Positions 1 to 7,401 of a DNA stretch of 64,000 nt are shown here, piece by piece. The stretch is from Oceanobacillus sp. FSL K6-2867 (GTDB taxonomy: Bacteria; Bacillota; Bacilli; Bacillales; Amphibacillaceae), in assembly GCF_037963145.1 (NCBI RefSeq), contig NZ_CP150144.1, forward strand, positions 62,001 through 126,000. The letters run 5' to 3'. Positions within the stretch are counted from its first letter, which is position 1; every line of letters starts with the position of its first letter. The position numbers and the translations under genes are program-made. The notes below the pieces were generated by a model that did not search any database, was not told the DNA's origin, and was given only the letters and a program-made list of their open reading frames with translations.

Positions 1-28
1 ACAAGCTATCTGTTTTTGTTATACTCAT
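1..28 (-). CDS. 5' end of a SAM-riboswitch-controlled gene (partial)
   Basis: Only the first nine codons are visible, reading M-S-I-T-K-T-D-S-L from an ATG at 28, with a GGGAG ribosome-binding site about 8 bases upstream; the gene leaves the window at base 1. The product cannot be identified. The SAM-I riboswitch and intrinsic terminator directly upstream imply a role in methionine, cysteine or SAM metabolism or in methionine transport. That functional class is inferred only from the regulator. Confidence 0.6.
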
Positions 29-115
29 TTTCTTCGCTCCCTTTTTCAATTTAAATTTACCTATTCATCGAAATATAATTTTTCCTATCATATTACTTGC
101 CTTTAAAGTAAATTA

Positions 116-144
116 AAAACCTCTTCCGATGAGGAAGAGGTTTT
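116..144 (-). terminator. SAM riboswitch expression-platform terminator
   Basis: Hairpin with arms at 120-126 and 134-140 (CCTCTTC/GAAGAGG), flanked by A4 and T4. On the minus strand it ends in a U tract, between the SAM-I aptamer and the start codon at 28. This fits transcription attenuation when SAM is bound. Confidence 0.85.
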
Positions 145-151
145 ATATCTC

Positions 152-262
152 TAATCTCATCTTTCAAGCATATGCTTGCTGGAATTAGCACCTTGTTACA
201 TTTTGGTAACGGTTGCTGCAGGATCATAGGACCAGTTCCTCCCCTGACTCTTGATAAGAAAA
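152..262 (-). promoter_or_regulatory. SAM-I (S-box) riboswitch aptamer
   Basis: Read on the minus strand, the S-box consensus blocks appear in order: CTTATCAAGAG (P1 and start), GAGGAACTGGTCCTATGAT, CAGCAACC, a variable hairpin, AAGGTGCTAATTCC, and the closing GATGAGA that re-forms P1. Size and block order match the SAM-I class. A terminator follows at 116-144, so SAM binding should stop transcription into the minus-strand gene beginning at 28. The downstream gene is outside the window, so the target is unknown. Confidence 0.95.
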
Positions 263-291
263 ATCATATTCAATTTGTAGGAATTGTTCAC

Positions 292-320
292 ATCATACAC
301 CGGGCAATAGAACTTGTCAA
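292..320 (-). promoter_or_regulatory. Sigma-A promoter of the SAM riboswitch transcript
   Basis: On the minus strand, TTGACA (315-320) and TATGAT (292-297) are separated by exactly 17 bases. The predicted transcription start lies about 25 bases before the S-box aptamer. Confidence 0.8.
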
Positions 321-453
321 CTATATTTTTTGAATTTACTACAAAAGTTAGATATATGATGTCGATTAACGTTCCTTTGTCCTATTTACCCGCTTTTTAC
401 TGAAACGAGTTGATTCCAAAATGCTATGCAGAAAGCTTATTCTTATCTAAATC

Positions 454-766
454 CTATGCAGCCCCAATAATCCAATACTCTTGTACTACTGCATCATCCT
501 TTGCCTTGAATATATCAACACCATTAAAGATCCCTATTCAATTCAAAACAGCCACGATCTGTTGTGTTTCTGTTTTTCACAGTTCCCGCATACATACCAG
601 CAAGAATAGTACCCACACAGTGCGCTCCTTCTTTATCTTGACAATGCAGTTTGTTACTTCTAGCGATAAGTTATTGTGTCTGTAAAAACCGCCAGCTGTA
701 TGTAATTCTGATAGGATGCATCAGGGTTTTAATCGTTTCTCTAATATCAAATAAAATCGTTTTCAT
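454..766 (-). pseudogene. Degenerate gene remnant, possibly SnoaL/NTF2-like
   Basis: No intact ORF of useful size exists here on either strand, but the minus strand shows coding-like pieces in different frames. An ATG at 766 opens M-K-T-I-L-F-D-I-R and runs about 30 codons to a stop. The same frame reopens to about 540, and a shifted frame then ends with FNGVDIFKAKDDAVV-EYW before TAG at 454. That last piece resembles the C-terminal VDIFRVxDGKIVEHWD pattern of SnoaL/NTF2-like proteins. The interpretation as a frameshifted relic rests on this short resemblance. The family name is tentative. Nothing further was seen at 767-873 apart from the sigK ribosome-binding site. Confidence 0.3.
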
Positions 767-873
767 AATTAATTATCTGGGACAGACACGAATCTCCTTA
801 CTGCTTCATAAAGATGTTATATAGGCAAAAGCCCATTCTTGAAGCAGATTGTTCTTTAGGAGGTGACCTGAGT

Positions 874-1578
874 TTGTCCGGGATTCTATCTGTGCTTGCT
901 CTTCTAATTAAGGAAGCCCTCTTTTTCGTTTCTTATGTAAAAAATCATGCATTCCCGCAACCATTACCCCCTGATGAAGAAGCGAAATACATTGAGGAAA
1001 TGCAAAATGGAAACGAAACAGCTAGAAACAAACTGATTGAACATAATTTAAGACTTGTTGCTCACATTGTAAAAAAGTTTGAAAATACTGGTGAGGATAT
1101 GGAAGATTTGATTTCCATTGGAACAATCGGTCTTATAAAAGGGGTTGAAAGCTTCTCTACAAATAAGGGAACGAAATTGGCAACATATGCTGCTCGTTGT
1201 ATAGAAAACGAAATATTGATGCATCTGCGTGCATTGAAAAAGGTGAAAAAAGATGTTTCATTACACGATCCAATTGGCCAGGACAAAGAAGGCAATGAAA
1301 TCAGCTTAATTGATATACTCGAAGCAGAGAATGATAATGTAATTGAATACATCCAATTGAATATGGAAATCGCCAAAATGCAAAAATATTTTTCTGTACT
1401 CGATAAACGAGAACGGGAAGTGATTATTTATCGCTATGGATTAAATGACTATAATGAAATGACACAGCGAGAAATTGCAAAAAAATTGAATATATCGCGC
1501 AGCTATGTATCACGAATTGAGAAAAGAGCCCTTATGAAGGTGTTTCATGAGTACTATCGAAAGGAGCGAAATAATTAG
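874..1578 (+). CDS. sigK: RNA polymerase sporulation sigma factor SigK (pro-sigma-K)
   Basis: Late mother-cell sigma factor, 234 residues, for coat and cortex genes. I place the start at a TTG (874), 7 bases after a perfect AGGAGGTGA (858-866), not at the in-frame ATG at 814. This gives a 20-residue hydrophobic pro-sequence ending FFVS, then [11 protein letters not shown], aligning with the B. subtilis SpoIVFB cleavage site. Region 2 carries [30 protein letters not shown] residues, with [22 protein letters not shown] for -10 recognition and DNA melting. Region 4 has [24 protein letters not shown], the helix-turn-helix. The gene is uninterrupted, unlike B. subtilis 168 where the skin element splits it. 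It converges with mtnN across a shared terminator. No clear sigma-E or sigma-K promoter was found upstream. Confidence 0.97.
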   Translation: MSGILSVLALLIKEALFFVSYVKNHAFPQPLPPDEEAKYIEEMQNGNETARNKLIEHNLRLVAHIVKKFENTGEDMEDLISIGTIGLIKGVESFSTNKGTKLATYAARCIENEILMHLRALKKVKKDVSLHDPIGQDKEGNEISLIDILEAENDNVIEYIQLNMEIAKMQKYFSVLDKREREVIIYRYGLNDYNEMTQREIAKKLNISRSYVSRIEKRALMKVFHEYYRKERNN

Positions 1579-1596
1579 GTTAATTTACAAGTTATC

Positions 1597-1639
1597 AAAA
1601 AGCCCAGAAACATGAATTTATCATTGTCTCTGGGCTTTT
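1597..1639. terminator. Bidirectional terminator between sigK and mtnN
   Basis: Arms AAAAAGCCCAGA (1597-1608) and TCTGGGCTTTT (1629-1639) form a strong stem with A and T tracts on both sides. It can end sigK on plus and mtnN on minus. Confidence 0.9.
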
Positions 1640-1660
1640 GCTTTTCTTATAATTGTTTTT

Positions 1661-2350
1661 TTATATGCTTTTGACTACAGCAATAATTAGTTGTGCTGCA
1701 TTTTTAGCGGCCGTTTCAAGAAATTGATCAAACGAGATGGATGATTTTTTTCCTGCAATATCAGATAGTGCGCGAATAATAACAAATGGCTTGTTGTACT
1801 GATGACAAACCTGAGCAACAGCTGCTGCTTCCATCTCTGAGGCCAGCATTGTCGGGAATTTACCATGAACAAACGCAACACGTTCGGGATCTTCCATAAA
1901 CGAATCTCCAGTCGCAATAATTCCTTGCTCACAATTTATATCCATATTTTTTACTGCAGCAACTGCTTTTTCAACCAGCGTTTTATCTGCTTCGTACATT
2001 GGAGGCATTCCAGGAACCTGTCCATATTCATAATTAAAGGCAGTTACATCAACATCATGATGGACAACCTCAGTCGAAATAATGATGTCTCCTACTTCCA
2101 GATTACTAGCAAAGCCGCCAGCAGACCCAGTGTTGATAACATGTGTTGGCGTGAACCGTTCGTGCATGACGGTAGTAGCCATTGCCGCATTCACTTTCCC
2201 AATCCCTGATTTTAACAAAACAACAGATTTATCCTGTAATTTCCCTTGAACAAATAAGCAATTTGCTACCGTTTGTTCTTGTTTTTCTGTCATCTGATCC
2301 AATAATAGCGCAACTTCTTCATCCATTGCACCAATAATTCCGATTGTCAT
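1661..2350 (-). CDS. mtnN: 5'-methylthioadenosine/S-adenosylhomocysteine nucleosidase
   Basis: Cytoplasmic hydrolase cleaving methylthioadenosine and S-adenosylhomocysteine to adenine plus the thioribosyl sugar, feeding methionine salvage and the activated methyl cycle. The 229 residues are the normal family length. The opening [12 protein letters not shown] places the catalytic acid at Glu12. The [11 protein letters not shown] motif (nucleoside-binding Glu) and RALSDIAG (catalytic Asp) lie near the C-terminus, and TGDSF sits in between. GGAGGATG precedes the ATG. It lies 24 bases downstream of yrrS on the same strand, as in B. subtilis where yrrS and mtnN are close neighbours, so they are probably co-transcribed. 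The SAM-riboswitch gene at the window edge is a separate unit. Confidence 0.97.
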   Translation of the reverse strand: MTIGIIGAMDEEVALLLDQMTEKQEQTVANCLFVQGKLQDKSVVLLKSGIGKVNAAMATTVMHERFTPTHVINTGSAGGFASNLEVGDIIISTEVVHHDVDVTAFNYEYGQVPGMPPMYEADKTLVEKAVAAVKNMDINCEQGIIATGDSFMEDPERVAFVHGKFPTMLASEMEAAAVAQVCHQYNKPFVIIRALSDIAGKKSSISFDQFLETAAKNAAQLIIAVVKSI

Positions 2351-2374
2351 ACTACATCCTCCATCAATCCGCTG

Positions 2375-3037
2375 TTATTTTTTATCATTTTCAATTAGTA
2401 TTTCAACCTTTGTAGGCTGCCATCCTTCATTATCTACCCATGTTAAGAAAACTCGATATACTTCCGTTTCTGCTGTGTCAGATACAGTAGCTACTACCTT
2501 TTGATCGCCACCATTTTCAATCCACCATTCAACCATATTATCTTCGTTTAAACCAGTAGCTTGTGTAATCGCTTTTCTCATTTCATTACGATCTTGTGAA
2601 CCATCGTCATAATTTGTCGTATGTGGACCTTCTTGTTCTGTTCCAACAGGTGACCAATCTCCAGTATATGCTTCTGCAACATTGCCATCTGAGGGTTCAG
2701 CAGGCTCTGTTTCGATTTCCTCATCAGCATCATTTTCTTCATTCTCTTCATTTTCAGCTTCCTCGTCAGAAGCTAAATCATTGTCGCTTTCTTCCTGTTC
2801 AGGATTATCACTTTCAGCTTCCTCCTTATTCTCTTCCGTAATTAGAAAATCTGAGGATTCATTTTCATTATTTCCTGTTTGCTTTTCCGTTTCATCATTT
2901 CCGCCGCCAAATAACCACATACCAAGCAATATGATGATAAGGAGTGCGCCAGCGATAAGGAAAATGGAAATTAATTTTGTATTTTTTCTGCGTTTTTCAA
3001 ATTTGTTTAATCGTGAATGTTTATCTGATTCGCTCAT
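2375..3037 (-). CDS. yrrS: YrrS-like DUF1510 membrane protein
   Basis: A 220-residue single-pass protein: charged N-terminus, one membrane helix at about 23-44 (ISIFLIAGALLIIILLGMWLF), a very acidic low-complexity linker rich in Glu, Asp and Asn, and a conserved C-terminal DUF1510 domain (EAYTGDWSPVGTEQ onward) that should lie outside the membrane. The B. subtilis homologue is a forespore-expressed gene beside pbpI; no penicillin-binding-protein gene follows here. A ribosome-binding site AAGGGGG precedes the ATG. About 170 bases upstream on the minus strand is GCATA, 15 bases, then TACTATAATA (3178-3204), a weak sigma-F/G-like match that I do not call as a promoter. Molecular function is unknown. 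Confidence 0.85.
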   Translation of the reverse strand: MSESDKHSRLNKFEKRRKNTKLISIFLIAGALLIIILLGMWLFGGGNDETEKQTGNNENESSDFLITEENKEEAESDNPEQEESDNDLASDEEAENEENEENDADEEIETEPAEPSDGNVAEAYTGDWSPVGTEQEGPHTTNYDDGSQDRNEMRKAITQATGLNEDNMVEWWIENGGDQKVVATVSDTAETEVYRVFLTWVDNEGWQPTKVEILIENDKK

Positions 3038-3062
3038 TTTATTTCCCCCTTCCTAAAAATAC

Positions 3063-3163
3063 ATGTTCAAAAATAGAATAACATAAAATTACGAGGTAAA
3101 ACGGGGATTCCTTTCCTCTATTAACGGGAAGCCCATTATGTCATTTAGTAGTTTTTTGAACAT
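3063..3163. repeat. Candidate MITE-like element with 11-bp terminal inverted repeats
   Basis: The ends are perfect 11-bp inverted repeats, ATGTTCAAAAA (3063-3073) and TTTTTGAACAT (3153-3163), bounding about 101 bases with no ORF. The GTTCAAAAA terminus resembles the end of the larger element at 52652-52826 in this window. No target-site duplication is obvious. It sits in the leader region upstream of yrrS. Confidence 0.45.
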
Positions 3164-3226
3164 CACCTATCTCTATTATAGTATCATAACACAGATAATA
3201 TGCTGATTCATCTATCCATGCAATTA

Positions 3227-3484
3227 CTATTTACTTCTGCGATTCTTATGCTTGTAATAGCGTCTTTGATAGCTATTTCTTTTGTACTTTGGACCGATAA
3301 AAACACCTACTAAAATGATTCCAATAATGATAGGTATACCGAAAGCTATTCCTGTGGCAGCACCTGCACTATCAATTATACCAGTATCGAGTAATAAGTC
3401 GCTTGTGAATTCTATAGCAGCTAATATAGCTTTTAGAATTGCGTCTATTACGTTTCCAATATATTCGCCAATCTGGTTCACCAT
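3227..3484 (-). CDS. Small membrane protein, paralogue of the gene at 3763-4005
   Basis: An 85-residue protein with no function I recognise. It has an amphipathic N-terminal half (about 1-33), a LLLDTGIIDSAGAATG segment, one strongly hydrophobic helix (about 45-64, ending in GPKYKR) and a very basic Lys/Arg/Tyr/His-rich tail. The DTGI-DS...AT...GPKYKR core is shared with the 80-residue neighbour upstream (KTGIVDS...AT...GPIRR), so the two look like a diverged tandem duplication. AGGAG lies 6 bases before the ATG. It is the last gene of the pilus block. Confidence 0.65.
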   Translation of the reverse strand: MVNQIGEYIGNVIDAILKAILAAIEFTSDLLLDTGIIDSAGAATGIAFGIPIIIGIILVGVFIGPKYKRNSYQRRYYKHKNRRSK

Positions 3485-3762
3485 GTACCACTCCTAAAAA
3501 AATTGCTTTCCATACATATGGATTCACTTTAACGCACCGATTTATGTTGGTAGTTTCATTTTCTATTCCTAAACCTTGTACCTACCTCCTCAATGTAAAA
3601 GATAGGTAATTACTTATTATCCACAAATTTTCAAGATCCTCCGTTTCTTAGTCGATTGATTCAATATCTGATTTTTTTCATCTTTAGCCAAATCATCGTC
3701 TTTTTCAATTAGCTTTTCACTTTTAAATATGCTGAAGTTAGAAGCTTTTTGTTACCATTCAA
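3485..3762. other. Intergenic gap between the two small membrane genes
   Basis: No gene is supported. On the minus strand a frame is open from about 3751 to a stop at 3617 and would encode a charged stretch (SEKLIEKDDDLAKDEKN), but it has no start codon or ribosome-binding site. It may be decayed coding sequence or chance. No terminator is obvious. Confidence 0.4.
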
Positions 3763-4005
3763 TCAATTCGATCCATACGTTCTTCGTATTGGACCCCATA
3801 TCCACCCTATCAATATCAGGAAGATACCTAACACCACTAAAATCGGTATAACAGTAGCTGTTGTAACACTGTCAACAATTCCAGTTTTAAGCAATAAATC
3901 TCTAAAGAATATAATCACCCAGATTGCTGACCCAATTATAAATCGATAGATTAACTCAACAATACCTTCTAGAAAATCAATTATCGGTGCGAAAAAATTG
4001 GCCAT
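3763..4005 (-). CDS. Small membrane protein at the end of the pilus/signalling cluster
   Basis: An 80-residue protein with two hydrophobic stretches (about 18-38 and 49-69), a KTGIVDSVTTAT linker and a GPIRR basic end. It is paralogous to the 85-residue protein downstream. AAAGGAGGG precedes the ATG by 6 bases. A perfect 12-bp hairpin (4052-4080) separates it from the EssB-like gene, so the two small genes may form their own transcript. The function is unknown. A membrane partner of the pilus or signalling proteins is a guess from position. Confidence 0.65.
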   Translation of the reverse strand: MANFFAPIIDFLEGIVELIYRFIIGSAIWVIIFFRDLLLKTGIVDSVTTATVIPILVVLGIFLILIGWIWGPIRRTYGSN

Positions 4006-4051
4006 TATATCCCTCCTTTATATATAGGTCATATTCTCTTCTAAATAAATT

Positions 4052-4080
4052 AAGCTGTATAATGCAATATTATACAGCTT
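4052..4080 (-). terminator. Perfect hairpin downstream of the EssB-like gene
   Basis: Arms AAGCTGTATAAT (4052-4063) and ATTATACAGCTT (4069-4080) pair without mismatch. On the minus strand they are followed by AATTTATTT, a poor U tract. This may be a weak or attenuating terminator, or a processing site, between the EssB-like gene and the small membrane genes. Confidence 0.5.
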
Positions 4081-4129
4081 TCTTGATGTATGAGGACCAA
4101 TTTACTCAGTAAAAATTCAAATTTATACA

Positions 4130-5506
4130 TTAATTAAGATCGTCAATCTGTTCATCAATTTTATCGATTGCCTTTTCTTTTTCATCATCATCAAGATCAT
4201 CATTTGCTTTCATCAGCTTTTTTTCTTTTTTAAGTGCTGAAATATGAAGCTTTGTATTATCAAGATCTTTTGCTAGTTTAATTGCTTCCTCTGTATTGTC
4301 TAGTTGTATGTAACTTCTAGCCGCTAATAACTTTGCACGTTTATTATCGGTTAGATCATCATAAAGTGTTACAACTTCCTCGTAGGCTTCATTGATCCAA
4401 GCTTTTTCAATTTGTACCACAGCCAAACTTGATTCAATTCCTAAAATCGCCTTTTTTGCCTTATCTGAGTTCTTTGCAACAAGTGCTTTTATAACCTCTT
4501 TATGATATGCTTCTCCCAGGTCAGCTGCAGCTGTAAGACTTTTAACAGTATCTAATTCAATATATTGTTCCATTAATGTATGCTCTGCACTTTCATCCAG
4601 TTGATTAGCTGATTCAAATTGCGTAATCGCTTCTTCGGTATCTCCTACAATCGTAGAACGATATGCATGCATAATTGTTCGGTTATCATCAAGCAACTGC
4701 TGAAGCTCTTTATTTTTTTCTGTTAGCATTTCGATATTTTCCTCAGACTTCTGTTCTTCTTCTGCACCAGCAGAATTTACTTCTTTATTAAGTGGCACAA
4801 CTTGGATCACATATATGACAAGCATTCCAACTATAAGACCGATGAGCACCCCAGACAAGAGTGTCATTTTTTTATTCGGGTTTTGGGCTGGTTCAGTCTG
4901 TTTCTTAATTGATGTTGGTGTAGGTGTATTACGTGCTGTGTGAATGATTTGATTTAGATCACGAATGGAGTTTACGTGTCGAATACTTTTTGCAATCGGT
5001 TCATTAAATTTCAGTTCCGATTTTTCATTCATATCATTAAAATTATAGGTACTGTAAAAATATAGCAATACCCGCTTCAGTTCTTTTAAGAGCTCAGATG
5101 TATTCATTTCCTCTTTAGGAAAAACAGAACGAATTCCTCGATGAGCAAATTTAATATCCCCCTCTGGATTCATATAAATGTTTTCAGGATGAATCAGTGT
5201 TGTATATTGTGTACCAATTAAGCTTTCCACCATCAGCATGTTCGTTGCTGCTTTTTGCTTTAATTTATTGGATGCTTGCTTGTATTCTTTTATTTTTTTG
5301 TAATTTCCTTCTTTTTTATAAAAAATACGTATGACCTGTTGATCCACCATATAATGCTGACATTCAAAAAACAAAGGATCCTTTCGTTTCAATTCTTCAA
5401 GCTGCTCTGCCTCTACTAAATTCGTTTCCGCTATTGGAATTTCATATACGACGACATCATCTTTTTCTTCGATTATTCCAAATTGCAGATTCTGTTGATC
5501 TGGCAT
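4130..5506 (-). CDS. EssB/YukC-like membrane pseudokinase
   Basis: 458 residues, close to B. subtilis YukC. The N-terminal ~200 residues resemble the EssB/YukC pseudokinase fold: KDPLFFECQHYMVDQQVIRIFY, then LIHPENIYMNPEGDIKFAHRG (about 104-124), the HPEN...RG signature of that family. No lysine/HRD/DFG kinase set is present. One membrane helix follows (about 214-237), then a coiled coil (250-275) and a helical, TPR-like acidic C-terminus that would be extracytoplasmic if oriented as in EssB. EssB is known as an essential membrane part of Firmicutes type VII secretion. Here no ESX ATPase or WXG100 gene is visible, and it follows FHA, PP2C and kinase genes in a Tad pilus cluster. AGGAGGGG precedes the ATG. 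Family assignment is by motif reading only. Confidence 0.75.
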   Translation of the reverse strand: MPDQQNLQFGIIEEKDDVVVYEIPIAETNLVEAEQLEELKRKDPLFFECQHYMVDQQVIRIFYKKEGNYKKIKEYKQASNKLKQKAATNMLMVESLIGTQYTTLIHPENIYMNPEGDIKFAHRGIRSVFPKEEMNTSELLKELKRVLLYFYSTYNFNDMNEKSELKFNEPIAKSIRHVNSIRDLNQIIHTARNTPTPTSIKKQTEPAQNPNKKMTLLSGVLIGLIVGMLVIYVIQVVPLNKEVNSAGAEEEQKSEENIEMLTEKNKELQQLLDDNRTIMHAYRSTIVGDTEEAITQFESANQLDESAEHTLMEQYIELDTVKSLTAAADLGEAYHKEVIKALVAKNSDKAKKAILGIESSLAVVQIEKAWINEAYEEVVTLYDDLTDNKRAKLLAARSYIQLDNTEEAIKLAKDLDNTKLHISALKKEKKLMKANDDLDDDEKEKAIDKIDEQIDDLN

Positions 5507-5530
5507 GGATTTCCCCTCCTATTATTAAGA

Positions 5531-6439
5531 TTAGATGAATGAAAAGACAATGTAACCAATCAATACAATGGATATGGATATAATTGAAATAGGTCGGAGC
5601 AACGTCCAATCCCACTTTCGATTTTGCTTTTTTTCCCATTCTTCTTTTGCCTTCAGCATCAATATCTTTGCTTCTCGTGCATCTTGAAGTCGATTCTCAG
5701 GCTCTAGTTCAACTAAATGCGTAACACATTTATCAAGACTTTTTGGAAGTCTTTTATGTAATTGTTTGATTGGCTTTTGAGCAATATAGACATATTTCCC
5801 TTGGGATAATAAGTAATATATAAGTGCTCCGAGTGAAAATAAATCGGTACGTGTATCGGTTTGCTTTTTTTCAAATTGCTCTGGTGCCGCAAAACCAACC
5901 GTGCCAACTTGAACGGTGTCCTTCATCCGACCTTGCTGAAACCTCCTTGCAATTCCAAAATCAATCAGCTTTATCTCTCTATCCTTGTTGATCATAATAT
6001 TTCCTGGTTTTATATCTCGATAAATTATAGGATATGGTTTTTGTGTATGTAAATAGTGAAGTACATCGCAAAGCTGTACGCCGACTTTGATGATAGTGTC
6101 TAGTGGCAATTGATTATTGTATAGCTGAAAATAATCCGATAATGACACTGCATCGATGTATTCCTGTACGAGGAAAAAATAATCCGCTGTTGAGAAAAAA
6201 TCAACGACACGCGGCAAGTTAAGATGTTCTAATTCACTCAGCAGCTTTGTTTCGTCAATTAACTTGGCTGCTAGTTTACTTTCCATATTTGTAATCTTTA
6301 CCGCCCACCGCCGATTAGTATCGTTCACTTCCTCAACGAAATAAACTTCTGACATACCGCCTGAAGCAATATGTGAGAGAACGTGGTATTTTCCATTTAA
6401 AATATCACCTTTTTTTATATGGATATTATGTTTATTCAT
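5531..6439 (-). CDS. Membrane-anchored serine/threonine protein kinase
   Basis: Hanks-type kinase of 302 residues from the ATG at 6439, chosen for GAGGTG 7 bases upstream; a GTG at 6460 overlapping the phosphatase stop is the alternative. The active set looks complete: glycine loop ASGGMSEVY (25-33), WAVK lysine 48, catalytic loop YRDIKPGN (140-147, Tyr in place of His), DFG (160-162), and an activation segment ending VGTVGFAAPEQF. After the kinase domain comes a short charged linker and one C-terminal membrane helix (about 278-302) with no extracellular sensor, so it is a tail-anchored cytoplasmic kinase. It sits between a PP2C phosphatase and an EssB-like protein. The upstream FHA protein is the obvious phospho-dependent partner (inference). 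Confidence 0.92.
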   Translation of the reverse strand: MNKHNIHIKKGDILNGKYHVLSHIASGGMSEVYFVEEVNDTNRRWAVKITNMESKLAAKLIDETKLLSELEHLNLPRVVDFFSTADYFFLVQEYIDAVSLSDYFQLYNNQLPLDTIIKVGVQLCDVLHYLHTQKPYPIIYRDIKPGNIMINKDREIKLIDFGIARRFQQGRMKDTVQVGTVGFAAPEQFEKKQTDTRTDLFSLGALIYYLLSQGKYVYIAQKPIKQLHKRLPKSLDKCVTHLVELEPENRLQDAREAKILMLKAKEEWEKKQNRKWDWTLLRPISIISISIVLIGYIVFSFI

Positions 6440-6456
6440 TACAAACACCTCGTCTA

Positions 6457-7401
6457 TCACATTTTGTTTCCTTTTAAGAAGGAAAAGAGCCCCTTCTTTT
6501 CCATTGTATGTTCTGTATTTACATATAGGTTGCGAATGAGCATAAGCGTAATATTATCATTTGCATCGGAAAAATTAGAGAAATTAATTAAGTAATCACA
6601 GATTGCTTGAAGATTGGTATACTCTTTTTCTAAGCTAACAAGCATATTCTTAATTTCTTCATTGGAAAACAATGAGTAAAACCCATCACTGCAAACTAGA
6701 AATAGATCACTTGCTTGATAATCCCCTTTATGGCTATACATATCAATCGTATTTTCAATTCCAAGACATTGTGTAAGTACATGTCGTTTTGGATGGTTTC
6801 TTGCCTCTTCTTCACTTAATGCCCCTTTTGTTACTTGTACCTGCACCCAAGAGTGATCTTCTGTTAGCTTTAAAAGCTCGGGTTTTGTTTCAAGAATTTC
6901 AGTATGCTGTTCCTCTAATAAATTCGACAGATATTGCTCGTTCATAGTTTCCTGTTGAAAATATTGCTGAAGACCGTAATTCCAATTTTTCATATGATAG
7001 ATTCTGCTGTCTCCTATATGAAGTACTGCATAAGATCCTTGATACATTACAAGCATTGAAAGTGTCGTACCCATTTTCTTCCCTGTTTGCTGTGATAAAG
7101 CTTGAATTCCTTTATTGATTTGCTGCAATGTATGTTCTGTTTCTTTTAAAACACGATCAATCGTATCTTTTCTTTTAACTAGTTTTGGTATCCGCTTTTT
7201 CCACCATTTCTCGAGCTCTTCTATCGCAAATCGACTTGCAATGTCGCCAATTTCATAGCCGCCCATGCCATCAGCCACAACAAATAATGCTATTTCGTTT
7301 CCATTAAAATCTTTCTCCATCAAATGTAAATAGGAATCTTCATTTTTATTTTTTTTCATACCTTGGTGTGTAGCTACACCAGTTTGCCAGTTTCTGCTCA
7401 T
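6457..7401 (-). CDS. PP2C-family serine/threonine phosphatase
   Basis: Metal-dependent phosphatase of 314 residues from the ATG at 7401, which overlaps the FHA-gene stop in an ATGA; the longer GTG at 7416 lacks a good ribosome-binding site. Motifs in order: KNEDS, VVADGMGGYEIGD, GTTLSML, HIGDSRIYHM, LTEDHSW, HVLTQCLG, VCSDGFYSLF and ANDNITLMLIR, which supply the Asp metal ligands. About 45 extra residues sit between GDSRIYHM and LTEDHSW. It should oppose the kinase encoded immediately downstream, with which it overlaps by 0-4 bases depending on start. FHA-PP2C-kinase triads are known for type VI secretion and other envelope machines; the substrate here is unknown. Confidence 0.93.
   Translation of the reverse strand: MSRNWQTGVATHQGMKKNKNEDSYLHLMEKDFNGNEIALFVVADGMGGYEIGDIASRFAIEELEKWWKKRIPKLVKRKDTIDRVLKETEHTLQQINKGIQALSQQTGKKMGTTLSMLVMYQGSYAVLHIGDSRIYHMKNWNYGLQQYFQQETMNEQYLSNLLEEQHTEILETKPELLKLTEDHSWVQVQVTKGALSEEEARNHPKRHVLTQCLGIENTIDMYSHKGDYQASDLFLVCSDGFYSLFSNEEIKNMLVSLEKEYTNLQAICDYLINFSNFSDANDNITLMLIRNLYVNTEHTMEKKGLFSFLKGNKM

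Noticed and set aside
410..685. Plus-strand ORF of 91 codons
   Set aside because: No ribosome-binding site, no domain-like composition, and the coding-like signal in this stretch is on the minus strand in shifted frames.
814..873. ATG at 814 as the sigK start
   Set aside because: It would add 20 residues before the conserved pro-sequence, and the strong ribosome-binding site at 858-866 lies downstream of it.
5531..6460. Kinase as a pseudokinase because of YRD in place of HRD
   Set aside because: The catalytic Lys, the YRDIKPGN Asp and Asn, DFG and APE-like residues are all present; Tyr in the HRD position occurs in active bacterial kinases.
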